Shown here one piece after another: positions 53,311 through 62,070 of a DNA stretch of 64,000 nt. The translations under genes and the position numbers were made by a program. Every line of letters starts with the position of its first letter. Within the stretch, counting starts at the first letter, position 1. This stretch comes from a virus. The stretch spans positions 90,897-154,896 of the IMG/VR virus record IMGVR_UViG_3300017977_000066; one strand, given 5' to 3'. The notes below the pieces were generated by a model. It saw only the letters and a program-made list of their open reading frames with translations. It searched no databases and was not told where the DNA came from.

Positions 53311-54014
53311 TTGTTTATGAAAGCTTCTATATACACTTTCCTTATATGGAAGTGTTGCACAGGTATGCTTGTAACATCTATATATGGCTTATATAGTTCG
53401 TTAACAGACTGAAGCATAGTCTCTATATCTTTTTCTTTTTTAACACTCAGAGGCTTCATAAGCATCGCTGGTATGTATAGTTTAGTTTCATTAGCCTGAC
53501 CATCCGATAACCCTATATGATATTCTAACCACTCCATGCCATCATACATGATCATGACATTATATTTGTTATCAGCATAGCTTAGAGTTAACTCAGTAGG
53601 TTTTAGATAGATGAACTCTATATTAACAAAATCGCTAAGAACACTTATGAAGATGGCATTGGCTAGTTGGTTCTTCATATGGTCACTTAGAGTATAAGGA
53701 TAAGTATTAACTTCTAATGTTACTACACCAGAGTCATTAGTCTCTATGAGCTTACTTAGTAACATATTAATCTCCACACTAGCAACCTCTAAGACATTAC
53801 TAGCGAATGACTCAGTCAGCTTAGTACTAAGATCTACATGTTTAAAATATGCTAATATATCATTAGAGAGATAGTCATACTCTTCATATACTCTGTTAAT
53901 ATAGTTATCATCACGAACAGCTCGTATAGCTAACTTCTTATCTAATAAAGCTATAGTAGTTAGTCTAGTATCTAAGACATCTCTTAACTCTATATATAAA
54001 GTACTGTTAAGCAT
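53301..54014 (-). CDS. Unknown protein (237 aa)
   Basis: Third gene of a minus-strand operon from 56520, starting nine bases after the stop of the frameshift partner, with AAGGAGGAA upstream. Helical at first (about 110 residues), then beta-rich. Given the neighbours it may be a baseplate or tail assembly protein, but no family is recognised. Confidence 0.55.
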   Translation of the reverse strand: MLNSTLYIELRDVLDTRLTTIALLDKKLAIRAVRDDNYINRVYEEYDYLSNDILAYFKHVDLSTKLTESFASNVLEVASVEINMLLSKLIETNDSGVVTLEVNTYPYTLSDHMKNQLANAIFISVLSDFVNIEFIYLKPTELTLSYADNKYNVMIMYDGMEWLEYHIGLSDGQANETKLYIPAMLMKPLSVKKEKDIETMLQSVNELYKPYIDVTSIPVQHFHIRKVYIEAFINKNS

Positions 54015-54023
54015 GGTTCCTCC

Positions 54024-54587
54024 TTAAAACTTATACAAGTTATTATTATTATTTTCTATCTCAGCTTCTACTAGTGTAGCATCTACATTATCAGTATCAT
54101 TCTTAAGATCTAGATACTCTAACATAAGCATCTGTTCTTTCCTAGTCATATTCATGAACTCTGTATATGAGATACCTGTAGTCTTATAGATATCTAGTCT
54201 GATGAAGTTCTCGAATAGCTCGAATGTATTAGCTATGTTAAATGATTCGAAGTTCTTAGAGTATTTAACTGTATCTAAGTTGTCTATATTACTAACCTTA
54301 TAACCTAGTATAACATTAGTTATTTTTTTATTTAGGATCTCTGCATCCAAGTAGCTACAATGTATTTTTTTAGGTAGCATTTTTTTAACATGCGATAAAT
54401 AGTTCCTGAAGACCTCTAATGGGTTCAAATCCATTAAAGATCTCATTTTTACTAGAACATGGTTCTTAACATCGTATTTATCAAAATGTTCGTGATAGAT
54501 GGAACGGAGCTTTAGATATCTGTCTCGCTCTCTTTTTCCTTTTGGTATCTGTCCATCACTTTCTCGTATCTCGAATGCAGTAGGATA
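54024..54587 (-). CDS. C-terminal frameshift extension of the chaperone-like gene (187 codons in -1 frame)
   Basis: The -1 frame is open from about 54640 down to 54024 and overlaps the end of the 501-residue gene. Its ATG at 54446 (140 residues) has no ribosome site, unlike almost every gene here. In the overlap the -1 frame reads like real protein (FYPTAFEIRESDG, RERDRYLKLRSIYHEHFDKY). Slippage at U7 (54587-54593) would fuse 477 plus 187 residues into about 664. The tail contains TGISYTEFMNM, a pattern common in small tail/hub assembly chaperones. Independent translation from 54446 cannot be fully excluded. Confidence 0.6.
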   Translation of the reverse strand, partial: YPTAFEIRESDGQIPKGKRERDRYLKLRSIYHEHFDKYDVKNHVLVKMRSLMDLNPLEVFRNYLSHVKKMLPKKIHCSYLDAEILNKKITNVILGYKVSNIDNLDTVKYSKNFESFNIANTFELFENFIRLDIYKTTGISYTEFMNMTRKEQMLMLEYLDLKNDTDNVDATLVEAEIENNNNNLYKF

Positions 54588-56017
54588 AAAAAATACTCGA
54601 ACACCGCCAATGGTATAAGCTCGTGTTTAGATTGCGCTATATTACAAGACTCACATCTGAAGTTAGGTATACCTACTATAGATACTAAACTGTTATCTAT
54701 ATAAGCATGGATATCTGCTAAGAACTTAGTTCTAGTGTCATCGTTGCTAACCATGGTATTAAGAGCTTCTTTTATATCTTCTATAGAAGTAAGCTTAGCA
54801 TCGTCTATCTTAATGGATTTTATATAGTGGATATAAAGTTGTAGATAGTAAGATTTAACTAATAGCTCTTCAGCATCTTCTGGTTTATCTACATGAGTAC
54901 TCTCTTTAAGTATCTGATTAGCATTATGTCTAAGAGTACTGATAAAGTCTTTACCAGCTTCTAGATAGTAGCTTATATTAGGAGATTGGAAAGTAACATC
55001 TACTGTTAAAGATTCATCTTCATATGGTAATGTAAACGTCTCTATGACTTCACCGTTAGTAGGTAGTGTTTTCTGATACTCTATAACATCTTCTATAGAT
55101 ACTGTCTTAGGGTTAGTTTTGTTCATCTGCTGGATGTGTTTAGGAGTTAACTTAGTTAAGTCTTCCCACTGTAGTTCATCTAGAGCAAGCTTGACTCTTT
55201 TAACATTATTACAAGCCGGCTTACCATCTTTAAGCTTAGTGTCATTAGAGCACGGGATAACAGCATTAAAACCATTAGGGAATATACTCATAGCTATATT
55301 AATAGCGACTGCATTAACATCATTAATATGGATGTAATCTAGGATGTCTTGATCATCGCCTATATCTAAACTACTAGCTATTATCTTACCTCTAAAATGT
55401 TTGAAGATAACTTCTGTAAATATAACAGAGTAGTTACTAAATATCAGTGTGTTAGTAGCTTTACCTATACGAGTAAGCTCTTCAGTTATCTCTAACTCTA
55501 ATCTTAAGATCTCTTCGTCTGTAAGAGGAGCCATAGTAATATAGAAACCGCTATGCCATAATGCGATATTAACATGGCTACCAAGACCACTAGCTTGTTT
55601 AAGTTTAAGTAGCGCGGCTTTACCAGAAGATACTTTCTTATTAAACTTAAGAGCTTTAGAGTGTAAAGGTTTTTCACCATCTACTTTATTAGTGAAGCTA
55701 ACCATATCTTCACGATAACCAGTATCTTCACTCTCTATAAAACCTTTGTTGTTTCGTTGTAAGATGATGGATACCTGTTCATCTTCAGTTAGATCTTCTA
55801 GCTCTATGTCATCTACAGTGTCTTTGATAGTTTTTCTACTAGCAGATGGAGCTGGTCTAGGCTCTTTAAGTTTAGAAATCTCTTTAGCATCTATAGCCTC
55901 ACCATCATCGAAGACCTCTTCTAACATCTTCTGGTTCTCATCTTGTTCAGGAACCTCTTTAGCAGGAACTTCATTAACTACTTCTTCAGTAGTTTCTACT
56001 TCTTTTTTATCAGACAT
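54512..56017 (-). CDS. Tail/baseplate hub assembly protein, gp26-like, short frameshift form (501 aa)
   Basis: The first 90 residues are Glu/Asp/Pro-rich and likely disordered. The middle is mixed, with VNIALWHSGFYITMAPLTDEEI at about 148-169. The end carries a Cys pair, FRCESCN (about 453-459), followed by hydrophobic VFEYFF. T4 gp26-type hub proteins also end in a Cys-x-x-Cys then aromatic pattern. Slippery heptamer T-TTT-TTT is read in the zero frame at codons 475-477, and the short form stops 24 codons later. The start follows GGAGACATC-type sequence. The functional label is moderate confidence; the gene itself is certain. Confidence 0.6.
   Translation of the reverse strand: MSDKKEVETTEEVVNEVPAKEVPEQDENQKMLEEVFDDGEAIDAKEISKLKEPRPAPSASRKTIKDTVDDIELEDLTEDEQVSIILQRNNKGFIESEDTGYREDMVSFTNKVDGEKPLHSKALKFNKKVSSGKAALLKLKQASGLGSHVNIALWHSGFYITMAPLTDEEILRLELEITEELTRIGKATNTLIFSNYSVIFTEVIFKHFRGKIIASSLDIGDDQDILDYIHINDVNAVAINIAMSIFPNGFNAVIPCSNDTKLKDGKPACNNVKRVKLALDELQWEDLTKLTPKHIQQMNKTNPKTVSIEDVIEYQKTLPTNGEVIETFTLPYEDESLTVDVTFQSPNISYYLEAGKDFISTLRHNANQILKESTHVDKPEDAEELLVKSYYLQLYIHYIKSIKIDDAKLTSIEDIKEALNTMVSNDDTRTKFLADIHAYIDNSLVSIVGIPNFRCESCNIAQSKHELIPLAVFEYFFILLHSRYEKVMDRYQKEKESETDI
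54587..54593 (-). promoter_or_regulatory. Slippery site for -1 ribosomal frameshift
   Basis: U UUU UUU on the minus strand: the zero-frame codons are TAT-TTT-TTT-ATC, so both tRNAs re-pair perfectly after slipping back one base. The -1 frame is open for 187 codons to 54024. Confidence 0.6.
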
Positions 56018-56025
56018 GATGTCTC

Positions 56026-56520
56026 CTATTTTTCTTCAGTAGGCTTTTCAGCTTCTTGTTTAGCAACTTCAGCTCTTATTAAACCTAATAGATGTGTCTC
56101 TATAGACTCGAATGTAGTTTGTATCTTCTCATGTAGGCCACTATAAGCAACTACTACAGTAACATATAGTTGTTGTTGTTTATCATCATTAACATCTACA
56201 TCACCTACATATGCGTTATAGGCAGTACTACCATTTTTTAATTTATTAGACTCACTGTGAGTACCTAAGATATTGATAAGCTCTTGCGAGTAGTCTGTTA
56301 GTGATTTTATAGCACCTACATAAGTAGTAGCGATCTCTCTATTGGACTCTATAATAGATCCAAAAGTCTCACCAGTATTTTTAGTTACATTTAGAGACTG
56401 TTCTAAAAAACCCTTGATTTCATTATACATAGATATAAGCTCATCCCACTTAACAACTTCTTTCTCATTGATAGCAGGAATCTCGATACCAGCTTCTTTA
56501 TTAACTTTATTCTCGGACAT
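56026..56520 (-). CDS. Helical/coiled-coil protein (164 aa)
   Basis: First gene of the minus-strand operon, eight bases before the 501-residue gene. It is almost entirely helical, with a central stretch (about 35-110) rich in Glu, Ser and Leu, and a Glu/Ala/Lys-rich C-terminal tail. It may be an assembly cofactor of the chaperone-like gene that follows. No motif is recognised. The start follows AAGGAAAAAAAC. Confidence 0.6.
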   Translation of the reverse strand: MSENKVNKEAGIEIPAINEKEVVKWDELISMYNEIKGFLEQSLNVTKNTGETFGSIIESNREIATTYVGAIKSLTDYSQELINILGTHSESNKLKNGSTAYNAYVGDVDVNDDKQQQLYVTVVVAYSGLHEKIQTTFESIETHLLGLIRAEVAKQEAEKPTEEK

Positions 56521-56583
56521 GTTTTTTTCCTTATGTTATTTTTCTTCAGATAAATGAATATCTTACATAAAAATGATACTTTA

Positions 56584-56600
56584 TTGAATAAACAATAAGG
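56584..56600 (+). promoter_or_regulatory. Class 2 promoter-like signal for the second RNA polymerase gene pair
   Basis: TTGAATAAACAATAAGG, eight-base spacer, directly before the gene at 56608. Confidence 0.5.
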
Positions 56601-56607
56601 ATATATT

Positions 56608-57522
56608 ATGGATAATGTTTTACTAGGTTATTTACAGAATACTATAAGTAGTGAAAGGGTAGCTACAATAACTTCGCTTTATGATTTACTACATGAGGCA
56701 GCTGTAGATAATACTATAGATCTGATAGATGCCATAGGTGCTAAGGATACTTTAGATGTTGATACTGGTAGTGTTGGTAATGAAGTAGAGTTGCTATTAA
56801 AAGAGGGTTTGATAGCATATTTAAAACATATAGGTATATTAGTAGATGAAGAGGTTCTTGTCTCTACATCTCTTCATAAACTTGTAGCATTTATGGATGC
56901 ACTTAAACATATATCAGAGTTAGATGTAGACCAAGCTGAGTATATCTTAGATAACATAGATGTAGAAGAGACTGACGAAGTAGGGACTTTATTCTTTATA
57001 TTAAGCAATACTGATAATACTTTAGATGCAGAGTTATATTTTAATCTTGTTACTGATGTAGTACCTACTACTTTAAAAGTATTATTGCTAGCTATTAATA
57101 CTATAGTAGAAACCATAGGTGTAGAAGATGAAGATGATGTACAACCTGATGCTAAAGTATTAGACATGCTTCATGAGGAGTTAGAGTTAAGTGTTATGCC
57201 TGATCTATTAAATGACATCATAGGTGATAGAGTTAATACAATATCTAGGATAGGAAATAACTTCACTGATATGAGGTCTAGTATATTTAAGAAACTTAAC
57301 TTCTTCGCTAAAGAGCTAGGGTTCGAAAAGAGAGTTGTAAATAAATACATAGTAGACCTAGTCTTATTATATGCATTCAGTAATAATACCTATAATGATC
57401 TGGTACTAGACCTATATGATAAGTGTAGTGACAAGCATGATTTTAGAGGTGTTATTAATAAAACCATAGCATTGTTTATAGAGTTAGGTATTATAGAGAA
57501 TAAAGGTGATATAGATGAATAA
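56608..57522 (+). CDS. Unknown acidic protein upstream of the beta'-like gene (304 aa)
   Basis: Acidic, with a high content of Asp, Leu, Val and Ile, mostly helical. A basic segment lies near residues 205-240. It overlaps the following beta'-like gene by eight bases, so the two are translated together. It could be a virion polymerase partner or a structural protein; no motif decides this. Confidence 0.6.
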   Translation: MDNVLLGYLQNTISSERVATITSLYDLLHEAAVDNTIDLIDAIGAKDTLDVDTGSVGNEVELLLKEGLIAYLKHIGILVDEEVLVSTSLHKLVAFMDALKHISELDVDQAEYILDNIDVEETDEVGTLFFILSNTDNTLDAELYFNLVTDVVPTTLKVLLLAINTIVETIGVEDEDDVQPDAKVLDMLHEELELSVMPDLLNDIIGDRVNTISRIGNNFTDMRSSIFKKLNFFAKELGFEKRVVNKYIVDLVLLYAFSNNTYNDLVLDLYDKCSDKHDFRGVINKTIALFIELGIIENKGDIDE

Positions 57523-58798
57523 TTTTAATATTAAAGAGTTCCTAAGATATAGTTTTAAAAACAACTTACCTACAGAACTAAATTGGGTTATAGGGTTATT
57601 TGCTACTATGGCTGAATCTGATTTTGAGAACAAGTTCTTTATTATAAAAAATAAAGAGTTCTACGGTAAGACTGATGATGGTGAGTTATTATTAGTTAAA
57701 AACTACACCAAACCAGTATTATTAGCTAGTGATACTATAGATGTGGAGAAAGGTTTTATCTGTAACATAGATAATAATATAACTACTACATATGGTAGAC
57801 TAGTTATGAACTACCTTATAGGATGCCATGCTTTTAATGGTAAGATAAATTTTATCAATGAGAAGTTCACTATTAAAGACATAGAGAAGAAGTATGTTAC
57901 TAAATCACTTACTGATGATGCCAATGATACAAATGGTATATCTGTAGATGAGTTCAAAGAGTTTCTAGATGTGGGTCTATATATAGAGAGCTTCAGTAAG
58001 TATCTAAGCATAGCTATAACTGAGAAATCAGCTCTGCCTCCTAAAGGTCTAGATAAGTTTAAAAAAGATACTCTTAAACTCATGAAAGATAAGTATGGAG
58101 AAGATTTTGCTAAGAACCCCATAGCTATAGCTGAACTAGAGAAACTTATGTTAGACTTTGATGACGACTACCTTAAAGATGATCCAGCCTATGGTAAGCT
58201 CATGTCTGGTAAAGTCACTAACATGGCTAGGAAGAAGATGTTCCTATTATTTGGTATAGGTAATAGTTTTGAAGAAGCTCCTGATGGTATATTAGATTCT
58301 TTACAAGAGGGCTGGGACCTAGACCCTAAGAAACTTACCGCATATGCTAATGATAGTAGAAGTGGTTCTTATGGTCGTGGTAAAGAGACTAGTCAGGGTG
58401 GTGTTATGGCTAAGGTTTCATTAAGAGCTACATCTGACATTAAGATAGAGAAAACAGATTGTGGTACCAAGATGGGTAGACCAGTTCGTATAACTGCTGA
58501 GAATTATAATAGGTATATAAAACGTTATATGATAGGAGTCAATGGTAAACCTGAACCTCTTACTGAAGATAAGTTAAAGTCTCTTGTAAATAAAATCATC
58601 TATCTAAGGACTCCACTGTACTGTCATCTAGATACTAACTACTGTAGTACTTGTGCTGGTGAAAACATAAGTGATTATGAGAATGGGGTTTCATTACTAG
58701 TATCAGGTGCTAGTGGTAAAGTACTCGATATCTCTTTAAAAGCTTTCCATGGTAATAGCTTAACCATCGGTACATTAGACCTTAGTACCATACATTAA
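57515..58798 (+). CDS. RNA polymerase beta'-like subunit of the second polymerase, C-terminal region (427 aa)
   Basis: RARKKM-like lead-in (MARKKMFLLFGIGNSFEE, about 235-252) precedes a trigger-loop-like segment. This contains ANDSRSGSYGRGKETSQGG and VSLRATSDIKIEKTDCGT, the latter equal to bacterial ...VTEDDCGT. Near the end, YCSTCAGE is a Cys pair and SGASGKVLDISLKAFHG corresponds to the QSIGEPGTQLTMRTFH segment. The sequence differs clearly from the beta' piece at 36774, so it belongs to another enzyme. The class 2 signal upstream and coupling to an acidic protein suggest late expression, as expected for a packaged (virion) polymerase. Confidence 0.78.
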   Translation: MNNFNIKEFLRYSFKNNLPTELNWVIGLFATMAESDFENKFFIIKNKEFYGKTDDGELLLVKNYTKPVLLASDTIDVEKGFICNIDNNITTTYGRLVMNYLIGCHAFNGKINFINEKFTIKDIEKKYVTKSLTDDANDTNGISVDEFKEFLDVGLYIESFSKYLSIAITEKSALPPKGLDKFKKDTLKLMKDKYGEDFAKNPIAIAELEKLMLDFDDDYLKDDPAYGKLMSGKVTNMARKKMFLLFGIGNSFEEAPDGILDSLQEGWDLDPKKLTAYANDSRSGSYGRGKETSQGGVMAKVSLRATSDIKIEKTDCGTKMGRPVRITAENYNRYIKRYMIGVNGKPEPLTEDKLKSLVNKIIYLRTPLYCHLDTNYCSTCAGENISDYENGVSLLVSGASGKVLDISLKAFHGNSLTIGTLDLSTIH

Positions 58799-58820
58799 AG
58801 TTTCATATATTTTTTAGTAT

Positions 58821-58839
58821 TATATTACTTATATGAACC
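58821..58839 (+). promoter_or_regulatory. Class 1 (early-type) promoter box
   Basis: TATATTACTTATATGAACC, exact core. Confidence 0.7.
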
Positions 58840-58917
58840 TGTAACACACAGTGAAATAGCGATATATTGAATAAAAAAAAACAAGTAAGTCTAATCTTAC
58901 TTATAAAAGGAATGATG

Positions 58918-59679
58918 ATGGAAAATAATGAAGAGGATTTCTTAGGAGACTTACTACCAGCTTCTAGTAAAAAAGAGGATGATTTTTTAGATGGCATCAA
59001 TGCTACTACTGAAACGTCTAAGAAAACTGACTTCTCTAGTAAGAAGAGTAAGTTCACTAATGTTAGAGGTAAGAATGATATCAACCTCTGGGATAAGCCA
59101 GTTGTGCAACCAGCTGTTTTAGATACCAATAAATTTAAAACTGAAACTAATTATGCTACTATAGTATTACCTAACCCTACATACCAGCCAACTGAACAAG
59201 AGATGCTTAAGTTCAAGAAACTTTTAACATCTTTAAAAGCTAAAGAGTATAAGATAAGAGTTATCTGTAACTTTGTTAAAGCTATAAGAGAGACTCTGAT
59301 AGAGACTATGGGTATGGAGAACATCACATTCATAACACCTTGGAAAAGCTACTGTAAAGAAGATACTAAGACAGAGATGTTTATGCCTAGTGACGATAAC
59401 ATCAGAGCTGCTGCTAACTACTTCAAGAACTTCCATAAGTTCAACCCTTCTTTACAATTAATAGTAACTGGTATCTTCAGTTCTTGCTTCGGTCTTGAAA
59501 ACAATGAGCCTAGTAATATGATCATCATGTGCGATCCTTTCTATGATGGTAAGAAGTTAGACTTCACTAAGTCTAAGGATAGTAGTAATTACATCTTCTT
59601 ATCTAGAACACTAGAGCTAAACGTTTATAACATTTACAAAGATGAAGACTATGTTAGTGCTATGAAATTAGTTAACTAA
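58918..59679 (+). CDS. Unknown protein with possible Rossmann-like domain (253 aa)
   Basis: Three ATGs in a row (58912, 58915, 58918) follow AAAAGG; the third has the best spacing. The first 75 residues are polar and acidic, with repeated DDFLD/EDFLGD-like units. The remaining domain alternates strands and helices (YATIVLPNP, YKIRVICNF, ENITFITPW, SLQLIVTG, NMIIMCDPF), which reads like a nucleotide-binding or SLOG-type Rossmann fold. No catalytic motif is visible. An A-rich run follows the stop. Confidence 0.6.
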   Translation: MENNEEDFLGDLLPASSKKEDDFLDGINATTETSKKTDFSSKKSKFTNVRGKNDINLWDKPVVQPAVLDTNKFKTETNYATIVLPNPTYQPTEQEMLKFKKLLTSLKAKEYKIRVICNFVKAIRETLIETMGMENITFITPWKSYCKEDTKTEMFMPSDDNIRAAANYFKNFHKFNPSLQLIVTGIFSSCFGLENNEPSNMIIMCDPFYDGKKLDFTKSKDSSNYIFLSRTLELNVYNIYKDEDYVSAMKLVN

Positions 59680-60050
59680 AAAAAAAAACTGGATGAGTGG
59701 TTCATGCATGCTATATTTTTGTCGCGCGATAAGTATAGCGGTAGTCATGTTTGGGAAAACTAACTGTCATTCCTACGGTTAGTGTGTAGTTAAAAACGGG
59801 ATCTGCACATCAGGCTTTATTGCTTGCTAATATATATGAGTTCGTCTTGTTACCTCCTTATGATGGGACTTACTTGTGACTTTTGTTTCCATATACATTT
59901 TGTTGTTCCAAATATGTATATTGCTACCTTTTTTCTAATTTACAAGTGTTCCGCAAATATCACTTGTAGATAGTCTATTTATGCAATGCTAGCTTTTTAG
60001 CTAGTGTTGTTTGGATAGTTATTGTTTTTTTTTTAGTATCTGAATATGTA
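59680..60050. other. Gene-free block of unusual composition
   Basis: About 370 bases without a credible gene. GC is visibly higher than in the surrounding genes in parts (GTCGCGCGATAAG near 59721). Several hairpins are present: CTAAC/GTTAG near 59761-59781, CAAGTG (59943) with CACTTG (59962), and CTAGCT-TTTT-AGCTAG (about 59988-60003). A 29-codon frame at 59693 has no ribosome site. It could be a small RNA, decayed genes or a replication element; nothing decides between these. Confidence 0.4.
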
Positions 60051-60056
60051 TGGCCA

Positions 60057-60073
60057 TATATTACTTATACGAG
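60057..60073 (+). promoter_or_regulatory. Class 1 (early-type) promoter box
   Basis: Exact TATATTAC (60057-60064) then TTATACGAGCC; downstream CTTAGCTTAATATG like other copies. Confidence 0.65.
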
Positions 60074-60097
60074 CCTAAGGTTATTACTTAGCTTAAT

Positions 60098-60365
60098 ATG
60101 AACAAGGGGGGGTCTTAAATGACTCGCATGACATAGCTATGTCTAAAGGGCTGTTTAACCTAAGTGATAGATAAGTGGTGCTAAATATGAAGATATGGAA
60201 GAAGTACTAACATTAACTTTAGCTTATACTACTGATATCATAAATGCCTTAGACGAGAGAGCAGAAGGTAATTTAGATCAGTTAGGATTATTATGTAAGG
60301 GTAATGGTATGTTAGAATTAAATATGGCCAACAAGTACATAGATAGAAAAACAAATAACGATTAG
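60098..60365 (+). pseudogene. Small gene with interrupted frame (about 80 codons)
   Basis: Three overlapping frames read like one protein. Frame at 60097-60174 gives NDSHDIAMSKGLFNLSDR then TAA (an ATG is at 60139). One base back, the frame from 60171 continues as ISGAKYEDMEEV and stays open to TAG at 60365, with an ATG at 60195 giving 56 residues. The strong AAGGGGGGG ribosome site sits before ATG 60119, which yields only five codons. A perfect palindrome GACATAG-CTATGTC (60130-60143) lies in the leader. Decay, programmed shifting or a homopolymer error at the G7 run could explain this. The early promoter is intact. Confidence 0.4.
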
Positions 60366-60366
60366 T

Positions 60367-60411
60367 ATAAGAAGAACCATAATAGGTTCTTCTTATCATT
60401 CTTTTTTTTTA
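60367..60411. terminator. Bidirectional terminator
   Basis: ATAAGAAGAACC pairs with GGTTCTTCTTAT (60367-60396), followed by CTTTTTTTTT, between the small gene and the DNA polymerase half. Confidence 0.8.
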
Positions 60412-62061
60412 TTTTACATTTTCTATAAGTTCATATAAGCTAGGCATATTGAACATATGTGTACAATACTCGATAGCATTAGTTCTACCATAACTAATGT
60501 CTATATTAAACTTCTTAAAAGAGTCCTTATCAAGATCCCCTATCTTATATATCTCTCTATGAGTAGTTGCTGTAGATATATTAGCAGCCGCTGTAGCACT
60601 AGGATATGCGGATGTAATATCTAAGTCATATATAAGAGTTCTTATGTTAGTATTTATGTTGGTAAGTTCGCCATCTACTTTTATATATTTATTTTTACTA
60701 TCTTCTATATAATGGCTTATAAGAGTTATAACCCAACCATCTAATCCTAGTATCTTATCATTCTCATTAGAGTAAGCTTTAACGCCTAAGACTTTCTTAT
60801 GTTCCAGGTAGAATATAAACATAGCGTCTACGATCTTACGAGGACCTGAGTTAAATACATCACTATGACTGATGCCTGATAATAAAGGCAATGAGATGGA
60901 TAGATCGTTGGTCTTCATCTCCATAGCGAATAGTGACATAACATCCCATATATTATAGATAATATATTCTAATGGTTTACTCTTAACCATCATGATATGC
61001 CACTCTAGCCCTCTGTATTTTTCATCTACAGTATCATCGAATTTTAGCTTACCACTGATGCCTTCTTTTTTTAAGATATTATCTAGACTATAACCACCTG
61101 GTGTAGTAGCGGTACCAACCCTTATGAATCTATGAGCTGCCATAGCATCCAATATGGTATAGTTAGCAGTACACTTAATGGTGTTCCAGATATCTTCTGG
61201 ACTTAGACTCATCTCTCTACCAGCTTCAGTTATCTTCTTAGCTCTCCCCTCTCTAAATTCAAAATACTTATACTCTTCTGGTATCTCATCATAGTGAAAT
61301 ATGGAAGCAGGATCTACTTGTCTCTCTTGTAGCTTATCTAAGATCTCTGTTATATCATACTTAACATTCCATGCTGCTAATGTATCTATATCCGAGTAGT
61401 TAGCTGTTTGGAATATGAATCTTATCATATCTATCTCATCATCGAAGAACTTAAGTTCTAACTTAACATTGTTCTTGAGTGACTCTCCATCATCAGGTAC
61501 ATATCTAGTATAGAGTTCTTGTAGTCTATCCTTATTAAGCTTAGTATCATCTACGAAGCTTTTTAAGATAGCTGTTACAACTTTACCTTTAGTGATAAGA
61601 GAGATAAGTATGATATCATTCTTTAAGGTATCTACTTCTATATCGAAGAACCCTATCCTATCTGGAGATGGATCTCTGTTTAGTTTTTTATTATAGACAT
61701 GCTTCAAGATGGTTCTAGAGTCAGTATCTAGTCCATATACATATGGAGACTCTTTTATCCGTCTTGGATCTGTTATACCTATATACCTAGAGCCTAGTCT
61801 TCTAGATACACTCTTATAAAGAGAGCTCTGAGTAGAAGTGAACATATCTACTCTATTTAAGTCTTCATACTCTAGCTTATCTATATATTTCTGATAGATA
61901 GGTTTGGTAACCCAGAAGGGCCTTTTAAAGTCTTTTATAACTCTGATGTTATCCTCATAAACACCATCTTTATATTTTACTTCTTTTACTATATGAATAT
62001 CATCCCCTACCTCTCTAAATGAGAAGTAATTCACTATCTTAGCTTCTACTTGTTCTCCCAT
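60409..62061 (-). CDS. DNA polymerase family B, N-terminal half (exonuclease domain and motif A) (550 aa)
   Basis: Proofreading 3'-5' exonuclease motifs are complete: Exo I DIE at 140-142, Exo II N232-V-K-Y-D236 and Exo III Y369-N-I-W-D373. Polymerase motif A follows as D-L-D-I-T-S-A-Y-P-S at 479-488. The protein ends 62 residues later; motifs B and C are missing but occur in the gene at 1289-3469 on the other strand. Together they form a complete polymerase in two polypeptides. The start follows AAGGAGCAGT. The gene ends at a strong terminator, so no frameshift or intron can join it to anything downstream. Confidence 0.88.
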   Translation of the reverse strand: MGEQVEAKIVNYFSFREVGDDIHIVKEVKYKDGVYEDNIRVIKDFKRPFWVTKPIYQKYIDKLEYEDLNRVDMFTSTQSSLYKSVSRRLGSRYIGITDPRRIKESPYVYGLDTDSRTILKHVYNKKLNRDPSPDRIGFFDIEVDTLKNDIILISLITKGKVVTAILKSFVDDTKLNKDRLQELYTRYVPDDGESLKNNVKLELKFFDDEIDMIRFIFQTANYSDIDTLAAWNVKYDITEILDKLQERQVDPASIFHYDEIPEEYKYFEFREGRAKKITEAGREMSLSPEDIWNTIKCTANYTILDAMAAHRFIRVGTATTPGGYSLDNILKKEGISGKLKFDDTVDEKYRGLEWHIMMVKSKPLEYIIYNIWDVMSLFAMEMKTNDLSISLPLLSGISHSDVFNSGPRKIVDAMFIFYLEHKKVLGVKAYSNENDKILGLDGWVITLISHYIEDSKNKYIKVDGELTNINTNIRTLIYDLDITSAYPSATAAANISTATTHREIYKIGDLDKDSFKKFNIDISYGRTNAIEYCTHMFNMPSLYELIENVK

Positions 62062-62070
62062 AATACTGCT

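Noticed and set aside
54024-54446. Independent 140-residue gene starting at ATG 54446
   Set aside because: No ribosome site precedes it, and the same frame is open and protein-like for about 65 further codons upstream, so it is better read as the tail of a frameshift product.
59693-59782. 29-codon plus-strand frame in the gene-free block
   Set aside because: No ribosome site and an unusual Cys-rich composition; not supported as a gene.
59680-60050. Second group I intron in the gap beside the DNA polymerase half
   Set aside because: No R (TCAACGACTA-like) or S (AGATATAGTC-like) element on either strand, and the other polymerase half is not adjacent.
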